Shown one piece after another: positions 8,543 through 16,292 of a stretch of 64,000 bases of DNA. The stretch covers positions 186,001-250,000 of the forward strand of contig JBKQSS010000056.1 of assembly GCA_052143535.1 (NCBI GenBank), given 5' to 3'. This DNA is from JADGRA01 sp052143535 (lineage in GTDB: Bacteria; Myxococcota; Myxococcia; Myxococcales; Myxococcaceae). Position numbers and translations under genes: made by a program. Position 1 is the stretch's first letter, and every line of letters starts with the position of its first letter. Below the pieces are notes generated by a model. That model was not told where the DNA came from. It searched no databases and saw only the letters and a list, made by a program, of their open reading frames with translations.

Positions 8543-9955
8543 CTAGGGTGCTCCGGCGGCCGGCTCGGGGCTGGGCAGCGTCGAGCGGGCTTCTGCGCTA
8601 GCAGGGGGCGGGTTGGGAGCGACACCAGGCGCGGTGACGGCGGCGGTAGGGCCTCCGGGCAGCTCCATGGCCGTGTCGTGCAGGTAGTTGAGGGCCAGGC
8701 GCAGCTGCTCGTCGTTGAGGCCGGCCGTCACCGCCCAGTCTCGCGCCTGCAGCACCCTCGGGACTCGGCTGTCGGCCGTGCCCTCGTTGTGCAGGTGGTG
8801 GCGCAGGTCCTTCTCTCGGGGCAGGTGGGGAGCGGCGCTGTCGCGGCTGTCGGGCACGACGACGTCGGGCTGGATTCCCGACTCCTGGATGCTGCGTCCC
8901 TTGGGCGTGAAATACCGCGCGATGGTGAGTTTCAGCCCGCTTCCGTCCTCCAACTCGATGACCGTCTGCACCGAGCCCTTTCCAAAGGTGGGTGTGCCGA
9001 TGATGAGGCCCCGGGCGTGGTCCTGCAGGGCGCCGGCGACGATTTCCGCAGCCGAGGCGCTGCCACCGTTGACCAGCACCGCCAGTGGGTAGGGCTTCTC
9101 GGTGTCCCGGTCATGGCTTTTTTCCTCGGTGACGTTGTGCGCCCCACGCCCTCGGGTGGTGACGATGGTTAGCTTCCCGGGAAGAAAGCGGTCGCTCACC
9201 GCGACTGCCTGGTCGAGCAGGCCGCCCGGGTTGTTGCGCAAGTCGAGCACCAGGCCGCGCAACTCGTGGCCGCCGTTGAGCGTGCGCAGTCGGTCCAGCT
9301 CCCGCTTCAAGTAGGCGTCGGTACGCTCCTGGAAGTTCTTCAGCTTCACATAGCCGATGGGGCCGTAGAGCGTCCCTTCGGCCGAAACAATCCGCACGTG
9401 GTCGCGCAGGATGGTGATGTCCTGCGGCTGGGTGAAACCGGGCCGCATCAGCGTCAGCGTCACCCGCTTGCCCGCCGGGCCACGCATTTTTGCCGCCGCG
9501 CGGGCCACGTCCATCGACTTGGTGCTCTCCCCGTCGATGGCGAGAATCTCGTCGCCGGCCTTGACTCCGGCGCGGGCCGCCGGCGTGTCGTCCACCGGGG
9601 CCACCACCACCAGCAGCTCGCCCTTCTTGGCGATGTCCAAGCCGAGCCCTCCGAATTCGCCGGAGGTGTCAATCTTCATCTCCTTGTAGACGTCGGGAGG
9701 CATGAAGACGGTGTGCGGGTCGAGCGTGTCGAGCATTCCCTTGATGGCGCCGTAGATGAGCTGCTTGTCGTCCACCTTCTCCACGTAGTTGTTCTGCACG
9801 TAACTCAGCACACGAGCGAACAGCTCGAGCTGCTTGTAGGTCGTTGTCTCATCCTGAGCAGCCGGCGGTGCCGCAGCAGGTGAGGCAGGGGCCGCGGCGA
9901 GGGCTTGCGACGTGGCGAGCCCGAAGACGGCAACGGCGCGAGCGATGGAACGCAC
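8543..9955 (-). CDS. S41 family C-terminal processing protease (CtpA/Prc-like)
   Basis: 470 residues: signal peptide (~1-21), helical N-terminal region with YVEKVDDKQLIYGAIKGML, PDZ domain (~105-185), and S41 protease domain. The catalytic Ser is in NGGSASAAEI and the general-base Lys in FGKGSVQT. These enzymes cleave C-terminal tails of periplasmic proteins and often regulate murein hydrolases. The C-terminal ~100 residues include a low-complexity Pro/Ala tail. The start is GTG 9955, giving a good signal peptide; no strong Shine-Dalgarno is visible. Confidence 0.93.
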   Translation of the reverse strand: MRSIARAVAVFGLATSQALAAAPASPAAAPPAAQDETTTYKQLELFARVLSYVQNNYVEKVDDKQLIYGAIKGMLDTLDPHTVFMPPDVYKEMKIDTSGEFGGLGLDIAKKGELLVVVAPVDDTPAARAGVKAGDEILAIDGESTKSMDVARAAAKMRGPAGKRVTLTLMRPGFTQPQDITILRDHVRIVSAEGTLYGPIGYVKLKNFQERTDAYLKRELDRLRTLNGGHELRGLVLDLRNNPGGLLDQAVAVSDRFLPGKLTIVTTRGRGAHNVTEEKSHDRDTEKPYPLAVLVNGGSASAAEIVAGALQDHARGLIIGTPTFGKGSVQTVIELEDGSGLKLTIARYFTPKGRSIQESGIQPDVVVPDSRDSAAPHLPREKDLRHHLHNEGTADSRVPRVLQARDWAVTAGLNDEQLRLALNYLHDTAMELPGGPTAAVTAPGVAPNPPPASAEARSTLPSPEPAAGAP

Positions 9956-10069
9956 AGGGGCAGACAGCTTAGTCCACCGCCGGAGCGGGGTGCGAACCCC
10001 GGGAGGGCACGCCCCTCGCGGAAAGGCCCCCCACTGTCCGGTGCCTTGTGGTGTGTGCGCCTTTGCGCT

Positions 10070-10087
10070 TAGTACGTAACCGTACTA
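10070..10087. promoter_or_regulatory. Palindromic operator, probably bound by the adjacent MarR protein
   Basis: TAGTACG-TAAC-CGTACTA is a perfect 7-bp inverted repeat with a 4-base spacer. Its end is 11 bases before the ATG of the MarR gene. Position and symmetry suit an autoregulatory site. Confidence 0.5.
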
Positions 10088-10098
10088 TCCGCCAGCGT

Positions 10099-10569
10099 AT
10101 GAAAACCTCACTGCGGCGCCTCTCGCTCATTCCCGGCGTCCACCGGGCAACCCACCGCATCGGCCTCTGGCTGGAGACGGCCCACCCCTCCCTCGGAGTC
10201 ACCCAGGGCGAGGCACACCTGCTCGCACACCTCGCCGAGGCGGGCCCCTGTTCGGTCGGGGAGCTGCATCGCGCCTTCGCCCACAAACGCTCTTCGCTCA
10301 CCACCTACCTCGACCGGCTGGAGAGTCGCGGGCATGTCTCGCGCGCACCGCACCCGGACGACCGACGCTCGTTTCTGGTCTCACTGACGCCAGGCGGCAG
10401 TGCTGCGGCGGCCCGCGTCCACCGCCGCTTGGTGGCGCTGGAAGACGCGGCGGTGAAGCAGCTGAGCGAGAGGGAGGTCCACGCCGTCCGCACGGCGCTT
10501 CAGGCCCTGCAGGACGCGACCGAGCCATCACCTCGCCGGCCCAGCGCGAGCCAGCGAGGTTCGCCATGA
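10099..10569 (+). CDS. MarR family transcriptional regulator
   Basis: 156 residues. A winged-helix DNA-binding domain is visible: the recognition region AFAHKRSSLTTYLDRLESRG, followed by the wing APHPDDRRSFLVSLT (the DxRs signature of MarR). The flanking helices form the dimer interface. Start at ATG 10099; the frame is open from 10048, but that would translate through the palindromic operator. Its stop overlaps the next gene by ATGA, so regulator and SRPBCC protein are a two-gene unit. The ligand is unknown. Confidence 0.9.
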   Translation: MKTSLRRLSLIPGVHRATHRIGLWLETAHPSLGVTQGEAHLLAHLAEAGPCSVGELHRAFAHKRSSLTTYLDRLESRGHVSRAPHPDDRRSFLVSLTPGGSAAAARVHRRLVALEDAAVKQLSEREVHAVRTALQALQDATEPSPRRPSASQRGSP

Positions 10570-11093
10570 GCCCCGGGCGCGCGGCGGCCGAAGCCCCCGG
10601 CACTGCGCCGGCGCCCGTCGTTTCACTCGAGCGCGCGACGCGTTCGTGCGTCCAGAGGTGGGAGGCGCCGCCCGAGCGTGTTTTGCCTCTGCTCACCCCC
10701 CGCGGGGAGATGGCCTGGGCGGTGGGCTGGGAGTCGGACATCCGCTGGCAGGGCCCGGGCAACGGCGAGGGCACGCTTTTCGTCACTTACTCGGTGGGAA
10801 GCAGCGAGGCGGTGTGGGTGCTTCACACCTTCGACACCGCCCAACCCCGCGTCGCTTACACCTACCTCGTGCCCGGCACTCTGGTGGTGGAAGTCAGCGT
10901 CACGCTGATGGCGCTCGGCGAAGGCCGGACACGGGGCGAAGTCCGCTACACCTTCACTGCGCTCTCGGAAGCGGGCAACGCCCGCATCGCCGAGAGGAGT
11001 GACGAGCACTTCGCGGCTTTCATGCGTGACTGGGAGCAGCAGTTGAACCATTTCCTGCGGACGGGGCGGAAGCTGGCTGGGACGTCGCGTTGA
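10566..11093 (+). CDS. SRPBCC (START-like) ligand-binding domain protein
   Basis: 175 residues with the SRPBCC pattern: an opening strand with WEAPPERVLPLLTP, a long central beta-sheet (GTLFVTYSVG, ARVAYTYLVPGTLVVEVSVTL) and a closing helix (AAFMRDWEQQLNHFL). Such folds bind hydrophobic ligands or act as cyclases or dehydratases. Translationally coupled to the MarR regulator, so both may respond to the same small molecule. Its last 74 bases overlap the opposite-strand hydrolase gene, tail to tail. Confidence 0.72.
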   Translation: MSPGRAAAEAPGTAPAPVVSLERATRSCVQRWEAPPERVLPLLTPRGEMAWAVGWESDIRWQGPGNGEGTLFVTYSVGSSEAVWVLHTFDTAQPRVAYTYLVPGTLVVEVSVTLMALGEGRTRGEVRYTFTALSEAGNARIAERSDEHFAAFMRDWEQQLNHFLRTGRKLAGTSR

Positions 11094-11955
11094 CGCCGAG
11101 CAATCCGGCCTCCTCGGCAAAGTCCACCAGGCGGCGCACCATCTCGCGTGGCCGCTCCATCTGCGGCACGTGTCCCACCGCCTCCACCACCTCGATGCGC
11201 GCGCTGGCCGGCAGGTGCTGTCGGTAATAGGCCAACGTCTCCGCCGGCAGCAGCTTCTCGCTCCCGCCCCACAACAGAAGGGTGGGCACCTCCACCCGGG
11301 CCAGCTCCTCCGGGGACAGGTGGTCCTCCACCGTCGCCGCGGCGCGGATGGCCCGCACCGCCGGGGTGTTGTGCACCTTGGCCATCTGGGGGGCGAGCAG
11401 CAGCGCCATCACCGGCGCGCGGTGAAAAAGCCGGCGGGTGAAGCTCAGCCCTTGGCGGGCGGTGTGGACTTCGAGCCGCTGCATCATCTCCGCGAAGCGC
11501 TCGGGCGGAAGACGCGCCCCGGCCGGAGCCAGCAGCCCGAGCGCGCACACGTCCTCTGGGTGCTCGACCGCCAGGGTGAGGGCCAGCGCGCCACCGAGCG
11601 AGTTGCCAACCACCAGTGCCCGCTCGCCCACCACCTGCTGGCAGAAGGCGTGCAGGACGTCGAGGTACTCCTCGAGAGCAAGGGGCCCGGATTGAGGAAG
11701 TGGGGAGAAGCCATTCCCCGGCAAGTCCATGGCGTAGACGCAACTGAACCGGGACGCCAGCCCGAGGAGCATGCGAGCAAAGGCGTTGGCGTTGCTCGCG
11801 AGCCCGTGCACCAGCACCACCGGTGCTCCTGTCCCACGCCCGGGGAGTCGGTAGAAGTGGACCAGGTGGCCGCCTACCTCTCGGGCGGAAGCCTCGACCC
11901 CCCGCGCCACCAGGGCTCGGCGCACCACGGTGTGCAGCGTCAGAAGGAGGTCCAT
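11020..11955 (-). CDS. Alpha/beta-hydrolase fold protein
   Basis: 311 residues. Oxyanion region VVLVHGLASNANAF, nucleophile elbow GNSLGG (Ser119) and catalytic His in VGHVPQMERP. In the acid position the usual WGxxD is WGGSE, so a glutamate appears to replace aspartate. Substrate unknown; the fold includes esterases, lipases and C-C hydrolases. It is the fourth gene of the ftsE-ftsX-EnvC-like unit, 18 bases after the third, which hints at an envelope role. The C-terminal ~20 residues are low complexity and encoded in the antisense overlap with the SRPBCC gene. Confidence 0.88.
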   Translation of the reverse strand: MDLLLTLHTVVRRALVARGVEASAREVGGHLVHFYRLPGRGTGAPVVLVHGLASNANAFARMLLGLASRFSCVYAMDLPGNGFSPLPQSGPLALEEYLDVLHAFCQQVVGERALVVGNSLGGALALTLAVEHPEDVCALGLLAPAGARLPPERFAEMMQRLEVHTARQGLSFTRRLFHRAPVMALLLAPQMAKVHNTPAVRAIRAAATVEDHLSPEELARVEVPTLLLWGGSEKLLPAETLAYYRQHLPASARIEVVEAVGHVPQMERPREMVRRLVDFAEEAGLLGVNATSQPASAPSAGNGSTAAPSHA

Positions 11956-11973
11956 CGTCCCGGTGGCGTCTTC

Positions 11974-13140
11974 CTAGCGCACTCCCGGGTGGGCTGCTGC
12001 CGCCTCTGGGGCCGCGCCTCGGCTGTAGGCGGCCGGTCCGAGCCAAGGGGCCGGGTCCACCGCCAGGCCTTGACGGCGAATCTCGAAATAGAGGACGGGT
12101 CCCTGAAGCGAGCCGGTGTCGCCGACAGTGCCGAGCACCTCTCCCTCGAAGACGTGTGCGCCGAGTGGCCGCATGACTTCCGCCAGGTGCGCCACCACCG
12201 AGTGGTACCCATCGCCGTGGTCGAGGATGACGACGTTGCCATAGCCCCGCATCCACCCCGCCCAGGCAACGGTTCCCGGCGCCACGGCCCGGACTGGCGT
12301 CCCGCTCGGGGCACGAATGTCGATGCCGCGACGTAAGGTGATGGTGTTGAAGCGCGGTTCGAAGACTTTGCCGAAGCCCGCTTCGATGGGACCCGCTGCT
12401 GGAAGCGGAAGCCGCCCGCGCAGCGCACCAAACCCGGTGGTTTCCGGACGCGCATCGAGCTCTGCCACCAGCTGGTCGAGCCGGCTCTGGGCCCGGTCCA
12501 GCTCGGCGAGGACGCCACGGCTGGCGCGCGCCTTGGCCTGGAGCAAGAGGAGGGCCTCGGAGAGCTCGTCCTTCTGCTCGGCGGCTTGGGTGCTTTCCTC
12601 CCGCAGCCCCTCCAGTCGCTCGGCGAGGGAGACTTTCAAGCCGTCCAGCTCGGCGAGCGAGGCGCGCTGGAGGTCCGCCACCGCCTGCATGTCCTGAAGC
12701 GCGGCCACGTCCCCTCCCACCAGCATGGAGAGCGCCCGGGTGCGCCACACCAAAGAGCCGAGGTCCCGTGCCGGAAGCAACACCTCGAGCGCGCTCCTCC
12801 GGGTGAGCCGGTCGAGCGCCCACAGTCGGGGTTCCATCTCGTGCGCGCGCGCCTCGAGGACGGCGCGCGCCAGCGCCTCCTGTACCTCGGCTGTCGCGAG
12901 GCGCCCGCTCAGTGAGCGGACCTGAGCCGACAGCGTCTCCGCCCGCGAGGCCGCGCCCCGAGCCAGGCGCTCGTAGACGTCGAGTACCGCCAGCGTGCCT
13001 CCCTGCTGCGCCTTGAGCAGAGCGAGGGCGGCGCGCTGGGCGGCCTGACGCTGCTCGCCTCGGCTTTGTTCGCTCCGGACGTCCTCACCCAAGGCGCTGG
13101 CGAACGCCATCCACGGCAGCAGCAGCCAGACCCGTCTCAT
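11974..13140 (-). CDS. EnvC-like murein hydrolase activator with degenerate LytM domain
   Basis: 388 residues: signal peptide (~1-20), long coiled coil (~25-260), C-terminal LytM/M23 domain (~285-375). The fold signatures remain (RGIDIRAPSGTPVRAVAPGTV, GNVVILDHGDGYHS) but metal ligands are lost: the first His is Arg (LRRGID) and the HLH of active enzymes is VLY (GPVLYFEIR). This is the EnvC pattern, in which a dead LytM domain activates amidases and its coiled coil is driven by FtsEX. The ATG overlaps the ftsX stop by 4 bases, exactly the expected partnership. No signature was seen for a cognate amidase in the window. Confidence 0.9.
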   Translation of the reverse strand: MRRVWLLLPWMAFASALGEDVRSEQSRGEQRQAAQRAALALLKAQQGGTLAVLDVYERLARGAASRAETLSAQVRSLSGRLATAEVQEALARAVLEARAHEMEPRLWALDRLTRRSALEVLLPARDLGSLVWRTRALSMLVGGDVAALQDMQAVADLQRASLAELDGLKVSLAERLEGLREESTQAAEQKDELSEALLLLQAKARASRGVLAELDRAQSRLDQLVAELDARPETTGFGALRGRLPLPAAGPIEAGFGKVFEPRFNTITLRRGIDIRAPSGTPVRAVAPGTVAWAGWMRGYGNVVILDHGDGYHSVVAHLAEVMRPLGAHVFEGEVLGTVGDTGSLQGPVLYFEIRRQGLAVDPAPWLGPAAYSRGAAPEAAAAHPGVR

Positions 13141-14036
13141 ACCCGGAGAGCTCGGCTCACCGCGAGGAAGCTGCCCACCAGCCCGAGGGCCGCTCCCACT
13201 CCAAAGAGCTCGAGGGTGTTTCGGAGGCTCCACAACGCCGCGGCCGGGCTGGGCACGCGCAAAAAGGCGAACAGCGTCTCCAGCTCGGGCGCCACCCAGT
13301 GCAGCACAACTGCCAGCCCGAGCAGCGCCAGCACTGCGCCCGCCAGCCCCTGCAGCAAGCCCTCGATGAGAAAGGGCGCTCGCACAAAGCGGTCCGTGGC
13401 CCCGACCAGCTTCTGTATCTCCACTTCCTCGCGCCGAGCGTAAATGGCCAGCTGCAGCGTGGCGCTCACCACCACCACCGTGGCGCCGAGCAGGATGGCG
13501 AAGGCGCACAGGCCACCCCAACGTAGGGCCCGGGCCAGGGCGGCCAGCCGCTCCACGGCTGCCTCCCCCCAGTCAACAGCCGTTACCGGAGCCTGCGTCT
13601 GCAGCTCGCCGGCCAGTCGTCGCAAGCTGGCCGGGTCGCGCCATGTCGCCGGGACGCGCAGCTCGAGCGACGGCGGCAACGGGTCGTTCGACAGCCCTCG
13701 CAAAGCGTCCGCGGAGGGTCCGAGTTCGCGGGTCAGCCGCTCCACCGCGGCCCGCGGCGTCACCAGCTGCACGCCGAAGCCCCGTGCGCGCAAGGAGGCC
13801 TCCAGGGCGTCCACCTCCGTGTCTGGCGCGTTTGGTCGAAGCCACACCGTCACCTGTACCTCGGTGCCGAGGCTGCTCAACAGGTGCGCGACGGCTCCGG
13901 AGCCAATGCGGCCGAGGCCGAGCGTGAAGAGTGAAATGGCCAGCGTGAGCACCGCTACAGCGTGCGGAAAGGGCTGGTGACGGATGCCCTGCAGCGCCGA
14001 GCGCCAGAAGACTTCCGCCTTCGCAACCCCACCCAT
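13137..14036 (-). CDS. ftsX: Cell division ABC transporter permease FtsX
   Basis: 299 residues with one N-terminal membrane helix (~24-46), a ~120-residue periplasmic loop with EVQVTVWLRPNAPDTEVDAL, and three C-terminal helices; the cytoplasmic EVEIQKLVGATDRFVRAPF segment is the FtsX hallmark before the last helices. Together with FtsE it converts ATP hydrolysis into activation of the periplasmic EnvC-like protein encoded next. Start at ATG 14036, 26 bases after ftsE; upstream in-frame codons would run into ftsE. Confidence 0.95.
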   Translation of the reverse strand: MGGVAKAEVFWRSALQGIRHQPFPHAVAVLTLAISLFTLGLGRIGSGAVAHLLSSLGTEVQVTVWLRPNAPDTEVDALEASLRARGFGVQLVTPRAAVERLTRELGPSADALRGLSNDPLPPSLELRVPATWRDPASLRRLAGELQTQAPVTAVDWGEAAVERLAALARALRWGGLCAFAILLGATVVVVSATLQLAIYARREEVEIQKLVGATDRFVRAPFLIEGLLQGLAGAVLALLGLAVVLHWVAPELETLFAFLRVPSPAAALWSLRNTLELFGVGAALGLVGSFLAVSRALRV

Positions 14037-14062
14037 CTGGCCTTTGGTTCTCCTACCAGCGC

Positions 14063-14752
14063 CTAACCGGTGCGCCGGGCGGCCTGCACCTGGGCGGTGT
14101 CGGAGACCACCCGGCCACGCTCCAGACGAATGACGCGCTTCTGGTAGCGCTCGAGGAGGGTGGCATCGTGTGTGGCAACCACCACTGTCGTTCCACGCAC
14201 GTTGACCTCGCACAACAGGTCCAGAATCTCGAGCGTCAGGCCGGGGTCGAGATTTCCAGTCGGCTCGTCGGCCAAGAGGATGGTCGGGTCGTTGACCAGC
14301 GCCCGGGCGATGACCACCCGCTGTTGCTCGCCACCGGACAATTTCAGCGGCAGCGCCTCTGCTTTGTGTTGAAGACCGACCAACTTCAGCATTCGCAACA
14401 CCCGCTCACGGGATTCGGAGCGCGGAGTGCCGAGCACGTCCAGGGTAAAGGCGACGTTGTCGAGAACCGTCCGGTGGGGAAGAAGTTTGAAGTCCTGGAA
14501 GACGACGCCGATGTTTCTCCGCAAGTAGGGAACCGACGCATCCCGAATGCGTGCCACGTTGCGGCCGCCGACCAGAATCTGCCCACGGGTGGGCGTCTCG
14601 TCGCAAAATACCAGCCGCAGCAGCGTCGTCTTCCCGGCTCCCGACGGACCGGTGAGGAAGACGAATTCCCCTTTGTCCACGGTGAGGTTCACATCGGTCA
14701 AGACCGGGGGGTCGCCGGGGTAGGACTTGGTGACGTGAAACATTTGAATCAT
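14063..14752 (-). CDS. ftsE: Cell division ATP-binding protein FtsE
   Basis: 229 residues, a standard ABC ATPase. Walker A GPSGAGKTT, Q-loop VVFQDFKLLP, signature LSGGEQQR, Walker B ILLADEPTGNLD and H-loop ATHD are all intact. It sits at the cytoplasmic face with FtsX and links septal peptidoglycan hydrolysis to division. It is the first gene of the leftward ftsE-ftsX-envC-like-hydrolase unit and is divergent from the small membrane protein at 14821. Confidence 0.97.
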   Translation of the reverse strand: MIQMFHVTKSYPGDPPVLTDVNLTVDKGEFVFLTGPSGAGKTTLLRLVFCDETPTRGQILVGGRNVARIRDASVPYLRRNIGVVFQDFKLLPHRTVLDNVAFTLDVLGTPRSESRERVLRMLKLVGLQHKAEALPLKLSGGEQQRVVIARALVNDPTILLADEPTGNLDPGLTLEILDLLCEVNVRGTTVVVATHDATLLERYQKRVIRLERGRVVSDTAQVQAARRTG

Positions 14753-14820
14753 CGGTGCAGATCATCGCACAGGGGCACCCCGGCCGCGATTCCACTAGAC
14801 TGCCCCAGCGAGGAGCCCGG

Positions 14821-15366
14821 ATGTCCGACCTACTTGACCTCCCTGGAGGTCCCCCTCAGCTCGAGCCTGGCGAGCCGGAGCCCGAGCCCGAGCGTCTTCC
14901 GCGTGCCGGCGGCGCCCTCTTGCCCTGGGTGCTGGCTGGCATCGCGGTGGCCGTTTTGGCCGGCGTCTCTCTGTACGGGAAAAAGGTAGTCGACGACCAG
15001 GCGGCGCGTACCCTCAATGCGCAGCGGCTGGCCGAGGAATACGGAGCTCGCACCGGCCGACTGGAACAGGACCGCAAGGACGCCCTTCGGCAGTCCATGG
15101 ACTTGTCGCAGAAGCTCGACGAGGTGGGCGCGGCGCGCTCAGCTCTGGCGGACCAACTCAAGGACAAGCAGAGCGCACTGGCCAACCTGAGCCAGCGGCA
15201 CGAGGCCCTTTTGAACGAGCTTCGCTCGGCCCTCAAGACGGCCAAGAACAAGGCCGCCCTACAGAAGCGCATCTCTGTGGCCCTCAGCCGCGACGCCTCC
15301 GCGAGCGCGCCCGACGCCGGTGCGCCGACCGCCACCCGGCCCCATTCGCATTCCCGCGGTCAGTGA
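14821..15366 (+). CDS. Single-pass membrane protein with periplasmic coiled coil
   Basis: 181 residues starting at ATG 14821, with GAGGAG 6 bases upstream. A Pro/Glu-rich cytoplasmic leader precedes a membrane helix (~residues 35-57, LLPWVLAGIAVAVLAGVSLY) and a charged coiled coil (~60-155) ending in a low-complexity tail. No family recognised. The next gene follows after 14 bases, so the two probably form an operon. Divergent from ftsE, which hints at, but does not show, a division or envelope role. Confidence 0.75.
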   Translation: MSDLLDLPGGPPQLEPGEPEPEPERLPRAGGALLPWVLAGIAVAVLAGVSLYGKKVVDDQAARTLNAQRLAEEYGARTGRLEQDRKDALRQSMDLSQKLDEVGAARSALADQLKDKQSALANLSQRHEALLNELRSALKTAKNKAALQKRISVALSRDASASAPDAGAPTATRPHSHSRGQ

Positions 15367-15380
15367 GGAGCTGCCCCGTC

Positions 15381-15680
15381 ATGAAACGTTTGACCCGTCT
15401 GCTTGGCCTGGCCGTCCTTGTGTCCACAAGCCTGGCCTGGGCCGGCGGCACGGTGAGTGTCGAGGTGGGAAAAACCACGACCGTCGAGGTCGGCCATGCC
15501 AAGGGTCTGAACTGCGATGACTTGGAGGTGGCTCAGGTGGAGATTCGCAACGCTTCCAGCGAGACCAACGAGCTGGTCATCACTGGCCTGAAGCCAGGGA
15601 CCACTTTCTGTCGCGCTGGCACGGCTGGCTCTGGAGCCACGACGCTGGTGAAAATAGTGGTCTTCGAGAAAAAGGACTGA
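15381..15680 (+). CDS. Small secreted protein resembling the pilus-formation/secretin N-terminal domain
   Basis: 99 residues starting at ATG 15381 with GAGGAG upstream. Signal peptide MKRLTRLLGLAVLVSTSLAWA, then a single ~75-residue domain with VSVEVGKTTTVEV, EVAQVEIRN and ELVITGLKPGTTFCR. That order (VGxxxxxxx, AxVxI, LxITGxKPGxT) is the pilus-formation protein N-terminal fold found at the front of RcpA/CpaC-type secretins; here it stands alone. Two cysteines (NCDD, TFCR) could pair in the periplasm. Confidence 0.72.
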   Translation: MKRLTRLLGLAVLVSTSLAWAGGTVSVEVGKTTTVEVGHAKGLNCDDLEVAQVEIRNASSETNELVITGLKPGTTFCRAGTAGSGATTLVKIVVFEKKD

Positions 15681-15701
15681 CGCTTTCCCCTGCGGCCGTC
15701 T

Positions 15702-16241
15702 TCAGCTGCCCAGCCGCACCGAGGCGAGCACCCGCTCCAGAGCATCCGCGTCGCTGGATTGGTAGTGGAGTTTGGAGAGGTGGGCCACTGCGCAAACGCC
15801 GTCGCGTTGCAGGTACAGCAGGACGTGCTTCTCTTGCACCGCTTCACCGCCGCTGACGGGCACCATGAATTCCACCCTTGCTCGGTCACCCTGGGCACTG
15901 AGCTGGGCGTCCTCGTGCCCGGGCTGGGCCTTTTGTCGGCCTGCCCAGTCGTGGTCCCGGCAGGAGCGAGCACTCGGGTCGCCGGGGCTGGTGGCGAGGG
16001 TGAGTGAGATGGACAGGCCGGCGGCCTGGGCTGTCCCGAAGGCGCGCGCTCCGCCCTTCAAGTTTTGAACTGGCCCCATGTCAAAGCCGGGCAGCTCCAC
16101 GTAGAGCCGCCACGGCCTGTCCGGAAGGCCGATTGAAAAGGCAGCCTCTGAGGGGCTGCCGCCGTCGGCCGCCTGCGCACCGTCGCCGAGAAGAGCGAGC
16201 AGGAGCAGGCAGAGGGCACCGGTATGTGGCCTGTGCCTCAT
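15702..16241 (-). CDS. Secreted protein of unknown function
   Basis: 179 residues from ATG 16241, with GGAGG 9 bases upstream; a longer frame exists to 16265. Signal peptide (GALCLLLLALLGDGAQA), then a mixed alpha/beta domain with WRLYVELPGFDMG, LSISLTLATSPGD, SARSCRDHDW and VQEKHVLLYLQRDGVCAVAHLSK. The pattern suggests a small periplasmic domain, but no family is recognised. Converges with the pilus-formation-like gene and lies just downstream of the glutathione peroxidase gene, possibly co-transcribed. Confidence 0.7.
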   Translation of the reverse strand: MRHRPHTGALCLLLLALLGDGAQAADGGSPSEAAFSIGLPDRPWRLYVELPGFDMGPVQNLKGGARAFGTAQAAGLSISLTLATSPGDPSARSCRDHDWAGRQKAQPGHEDAQLSAQGDRARVEFMVPVSGGEAVQEKHVLLYLQRDGVCAVAHLSKLHYQSSDADALERVLASVRLGS

Positions 16242-16292
16242 CGAAGAAGTCCTCCGTGGGGCCACTGGCAGCCTAGCCGGGGGACTGAACGC

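Noticed and set aside
10946..12823. 625-codon minus-strand frame, Gly/Arg/Pro-rich
   Set aside because: Shadow in another frame of the hydrolase and EnvC-like genes; composition is that of out-of-frame GC-rich DNA.
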